64,000 bases of DNA. It comes from Actinomyces qiguomingii. GTDB lineage: Bacteria > Actinomycetota > Actinomycetes > Actinomycetales > Actinomycetaceae. The stretch is from contig NZ_CP025228.1 in NCBI RefSeq assembly GCF_004102025.1, positions 2,976,001-3,040,000 on the forward strand, in the 5' to 3' direction. Below the pieces are notes generated by a model. The model saw nothing but the letters and a program-made list of their open reading frames with translations, was not told where the DNA came from and did no database searches. Shown piece by piece: positions 61,485 through 64,000 of the stretch (the first letter of the stretch is position 1; each line of letters begins with the position of its first letter). A program made the translations under genes and the position numbers.

Positions 61485-62861
61485 TCAATCGCCGTGCGCG
61501 GACGTCTCGAACAGCAGATTGACCTGATCGTTGTACCTGTTCAGTGTGGCCGCCGGTACCCGGTCCACCCAGACCGCATCCACCGCCGGGGTGATGATCG
61601 CGTTGACGTCGGCGCCGAAGTAGGTCAGCGGGAAGAAGAAGGTCTGCCCGCCCTCCTCCAGGTGCACGGTGAAGGCATCGGTCGACAATCCGGTCTCCTC
61701 GAACACTTCAATGGCCTTCTCCGTGGAGGAGGAGATCGCCGGGAAGACGATCCCGTAGGAGGCGACGATGTCCTGCGCCTCAGCGGTACCCAGGAATGCC
61801 ACCCACTGGGAGGCCAGGTCTACCTTGTCGGAGTCCTTGACGATCGAGTCTCCCAGACCGTTGAACAGGGAGGCGCGGTTGCCATTCGGGCCCATCGGGG
61901 TGGGCGCTATGCCCACATTGACATCCAGACCGGCGAAGGTGTTGAACATCCACGCCCCGTGAATCGCCATGGCGATGGCCCCCGAACCGAGCTGAATATC
62001 GGTGCTGGTGGCGTCCGAGAAGGCCCCGTTTGGGTTCAGGTATCCCTTGTCCACCAGGCCGAAGTACCAGTCCAGTGTGCGCTGGAAGTCCTCCTCGTCG
62101 TAGCGGTAGTGGGTCCCCCAGGTCTCCTGGTCCGTGTAGTGCCAATCCCCCACGGTGGCGGTGAAGGGGCTCCACTGGGTCTGGCCGTCGCTGGAGCCGG
62201 AGTCCTGGATGCCGAGCCCGTAGACGGCCACGTGCTTGGGATCGAAGCCCTCCTGATCACCGCGCACCTTGTTTTGGTCCACGGTGAGCCGGGCGACGAT
62301 GCGCTCGAAGGTGCCGCCGTCCTCGGGGTTCCAATCGCAGTTCTGGATCTCCTCCTCGGTGATGCCGGCCTGGGCGAGCATGTCCTTGTTGTAGAACAGC
62401 GCCACGGTGTCCCAGTCCTTGGGGCAGCCATACTGGTGGCCGTCCTCGCCCTTCCACAGGTCCAGCAGGCCCTCCTGGAAGGCTGACTCGTCGACGCCAG
62501 ACCAGGCGGGCTGCTCGTCGAGCGGAACCAGCACGTCCAGGTCCACGAACTGTGCGAACTTCGCGATGTGGTCCACGAATACGTCCGGGCCGGTGCCGGC
62601 AATGAAGCCGGCGGTCAGCTTAGTCCAGTAGTCACCCCAGCCGATCTGGGTGATGTTGACGGTTATGCCCGTCTTCTCCTTGAAGCGGTCCGCGCAGGCC
62701 TGGTACGCCGGTTCCTGGCTGGCATCCCACATCCAGTAGTCGATGGTGTTGGACTTGGCTTGCTCGTCATTGCCGGAGCAGGCCGCGAGCGTCAGCGCCG
62801 CAGCTCCGGCGAATGCGCCTGTGAACAGGCCGCGGCGAGTGAGCATGAGCTTGTTGTTCAT
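61485..62861 (-). CDS. Extracellular sugar-binding lipoprotein (MalE/family 1 type)
   Basis: The start at 62861 (MNNKLMLTRRGLFTGAFAGA) has GAGGGA upstream and gives 458 residues. A twin-arginine-like signal ends in the lipobox LTLAAC. The rest is a family 1 solute-binding protein (NTIDYWMWDASQEPAYQACA; GTGPDVFVDHIAKFAQFVDL; SGAIAMAIHGAWMFNTFAG). It would present an oligosaccharide or glycoside to the permeases upstream (62870, 63833). No ATPase is visible within the window. Many such systems use a shared MsmK-type ATPase encoded elsewhere. Confidence 0.9.
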   Translation of the reverse strand: MNNKLMLTRRGLFTGAFAGAAALTLAACSGNDEQAKSNTIDYWMWDASQEPAYQACADRFKEKTGITVNITQIGWGDYWTKLTAGFIAGTGPDVFVDHIAKFAQFVDLDVLVPLDEQPAWSGVDESAFQEGLLDLWKGEDGHQYGCPKDWDTVALFYNKDMLAQAGITEEEIQNCDWNPEDGGTFERIVARLTVDQNKVRGDQEGFDPKHVAVYGLGIQDSGSSDGQTQWSPFTATVGDWHYTDQETWGTHYRYDEEDFQRTLDWYFGLVDKGYLNPNGAFSDATSTDIQLGSGAIAMAIHGAWMFNTFAGLDVNVGIAPTPMGPNGNRASLFNGLGDSIVKDSDKVDLASQWVAFLGTAEAQDIVASYGIVFPAISSSTEKAIEVFEETGLSTDAFTVHLEEGGQTFFFPLTYFGADVNAIITPAVDAVWVDRVPAATLNRYNDQVNLLFETSAHGD

Positions 62862-62869
62862 CTGGTCCC

Positions 62870-63817
62870 TCACTTGATTCCGGTGAAGCCGATGGAGTTA
62901 ACGACGCGCTTGGCCGCCGCCATGAACAGCAGCAGCATCGGCAGGGCGGCCACGAGCGTGGCGGCCATGAGGCCGGACCAGTCGGTGCCGCTGGTAGGAG
63001 CCTGAGAGCGGAAGACGGCCACGGCCACGGTCAGCACGCGCGAGGAGTCCGTGTAGGACACCAGCAGGGGCCAGAAGTAGTCGTTCCAGGCGGTGATGTA
63101 GGTGATGATCGCCAGGGTGGAGATGGGCGCGCTGGCCATCGGCAGGATGAGCTGGAAGAACACGCGAATCTTCGAGGCGCCGTCGAGCAGGGCCGCCTCC
63201 TCCAGCTCGCGCGGGATGTTCATGAAGAACTGGCGCAGGAAGAACACTGCGAAGGGCGTCATGAACATGGTGGGTAGAGCGACGCCCAGCAGGTTGTCGA
63301 TCAGCCCGATCTGCTTGACCAGCACGAAGTTGGGCAGCAGCGTGAAGATCGAGGGCACCATCAGGGCCGCCAGGAACAGTGTGAACACGGCGTCCCGGCC
63401 GCGCCAGCGCAGGCGAGAGAAGGAGTAGGCGGCCATGGCGGAGAAGAACACCTGGCCGGCGGTGACCAGCGTGGCCACGATCACCGAGTTGCGCAGATAG
63501 ATCCAGAAGTTCATCGAGGCGCCGGAGCCGCCGTCGGCCAGCGCCTCCTCGGTGGACTGCATGCCGAACACGCGGGCGAAGCCGCGCAGGTTTAAGTCGA
63601 CCGGCAGGATCGAGGTGGGATCGGAAGTGATCCCGGCGTTGGAGGACAGGGCGGTGCGCAGCACCCAGTAGAAGGGCAGAATCGTGCTGATCATGACCAG
63701 GGCCATGAAGATCCAGGCGATTACCCGTCCGACGGACACGCCCTTCTTGTCCTCCCGCTTGCGTTCGTCCTGGCGACTCGCGGCGGAGTCGGCGGCAGTG
63801 GTGGTGAGAGTGCTCAT
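62870..63817 (-). CDS. Sugar ABC transporter permease (MalG type)
   Basis: The 315-residue protein has a cytoplasmic N-terminus rich in charged residues and six hydrophobic segments. The EAA-loop motif ELEEAALLDGASKIRVFFQL contacts the ATPase. FYWVLRTALSSNAGI near the N-terminus and YFWPLLVSYTDSSRVLTVA in the middle are typical of MalG. It lies between the MalF-type gene at the window end and the binding protein, in the usual malF-malG order. Confidence 0.91.
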   Translation of the reverse strand: MSTLTTTAADSAASRQDERKREDKKGVSVGRVIAWIFMALVMISTILPFYWVLRTALSSNAGITSDPTSILPVDLNLRGFARVFGMQSTEEALADGGSGASMNFWIYLRNSVIVATLVTAGQVFFSAMAAYSFSRLRWRGRDAVFTLFLAALMVPSIFTLLPNFVLVKQIGLIDNLLGVALPTMFMTPFAVFFLRQFFMNIPRELEEAALLDGASKIRVFFQLILPMASAPISTLAIITYITAWNDYFWPLLVSYTDSSRVLTVAVAVFRSQAPTSGTDWSGLMAATLVAALPMLLLFMAAAKRVVNSIGFTGIK

Positions 63818-63832
63818 GGTTCGTTGTTCCTC

Positions 63833-64000
63833 TCAGTCCAGGTCCGTCTCGCCCGCACGGGTCATGCGGTACTGGAGAATCGTGATTGCGGCCAGGACGA
63901 TGAGCAGCCCCACCGCCATGGCGGAGGCGTAGCCGAACTGGAAGCGCCCGAAGGCCATGTCATAGATGTAGTACTGCAGCACGCGGCTGGCGTTGACCGG
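63833..64000 (-). CDS. Sugar ABC transporter permease (MalF type), C-terminal part
   Basis: The last 55 codons are visible: PVNASRVLQYYIYDMAFGRF, then QFGYASAMAVGLLIVLAAIT and a last hydrophobic helix with ILQYRMTRAGETDLD before TGA at 63833-63835. The YxYxxAFxxxxxGYASAMAV pattern is typical of MalF-family C-termini. It precedes the MalG-type gene by 15 bp. The rest of the gene lies outside the window. Confidence 0.85.
   Translation of the reverse strand, partial: PVNASRVLQYYIYDMAFGRFQFGYASAMAVGLLIVLAAITILQYRMTRAGETDLD

Overview
The window is from a GC-rich Gram-positive actinobacterium. Oral or animal-associated Actinomyces or Schaalia-like bacteria are the best guess. This rests on the GC-rich codon use, the lipoprotein binding proteins, and an actinobacterial-style inositol locus with a GntR regulator and a Cgl0159-family aldolase. 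It is inference, because no rRNA or other phylogenetic marker is present.

Layout. 1-9 kb: the end of a BceAB-like ABC system, a LacI regulator divergent from a complete ribose-type sugar ABC transporter (ATPase, permease, lipoprotein), an ABC-F ATPase and an aldo/keto reductase. 10-22.4 kb: an accessory island with three DUF4143-type ATPases, two 23-bp tandem repeat blocks, a broken XRE regulator, a GNAT acetyltransferase, a frameshifted Fic protein, a GMP synthase lacking its glutaminase domain, a decayed RelB-type toxin-antitoxin pair, an ISL3-family IS, an intact MazF-type toxin-antitoxin pair and a full-length guaA.

23.2-53.8 kb: a very large polyol locus centred on myo-inositol catabolism. 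It holds iolC, a Cgl0159 aldolase, iolB, iolD and iolA in one operon, and iolE, several IolG-type dehydrogenases and TIM-barrel isomerases in others. It also has an MFS inositol transporter, a ribose-type ABC importer, a transaldolase-family gene, an alcohol dehydrogenase, a GntR regulator and two LacI regulators. A common dyad of the form TTTGTC-N2-GACAAA lies 55-120 bp before seven transcription units here, which suggests one regulon. A separate LacI/oxidoreductase/isomerase module at 50.1-53.8 kb has its own 24-bp perfect palindrome.

28.5-30.1 kb: a row of three MITE-like elements whose ends match the inverted repeats of the window's own ISL3-family IS. They are filled with 22-bp and 19-bp tandem repeats.

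54-64 kb: pta and ackA (acetyl-CoA to acetate plus ATP, a plausible sink for acetyl-CoA made by IolA), an IS5-like remnant, RNase HI, an IS3-family IS with a likely -1 frameshift site, ptsH (HPr), and part of a MalEFG-type sugar ABC transporter running off the end.

Several genes (fic, relB, iolG) are broken by single-base deletions, two of them in runs of five G/C. These may be true decay or sequencing error.
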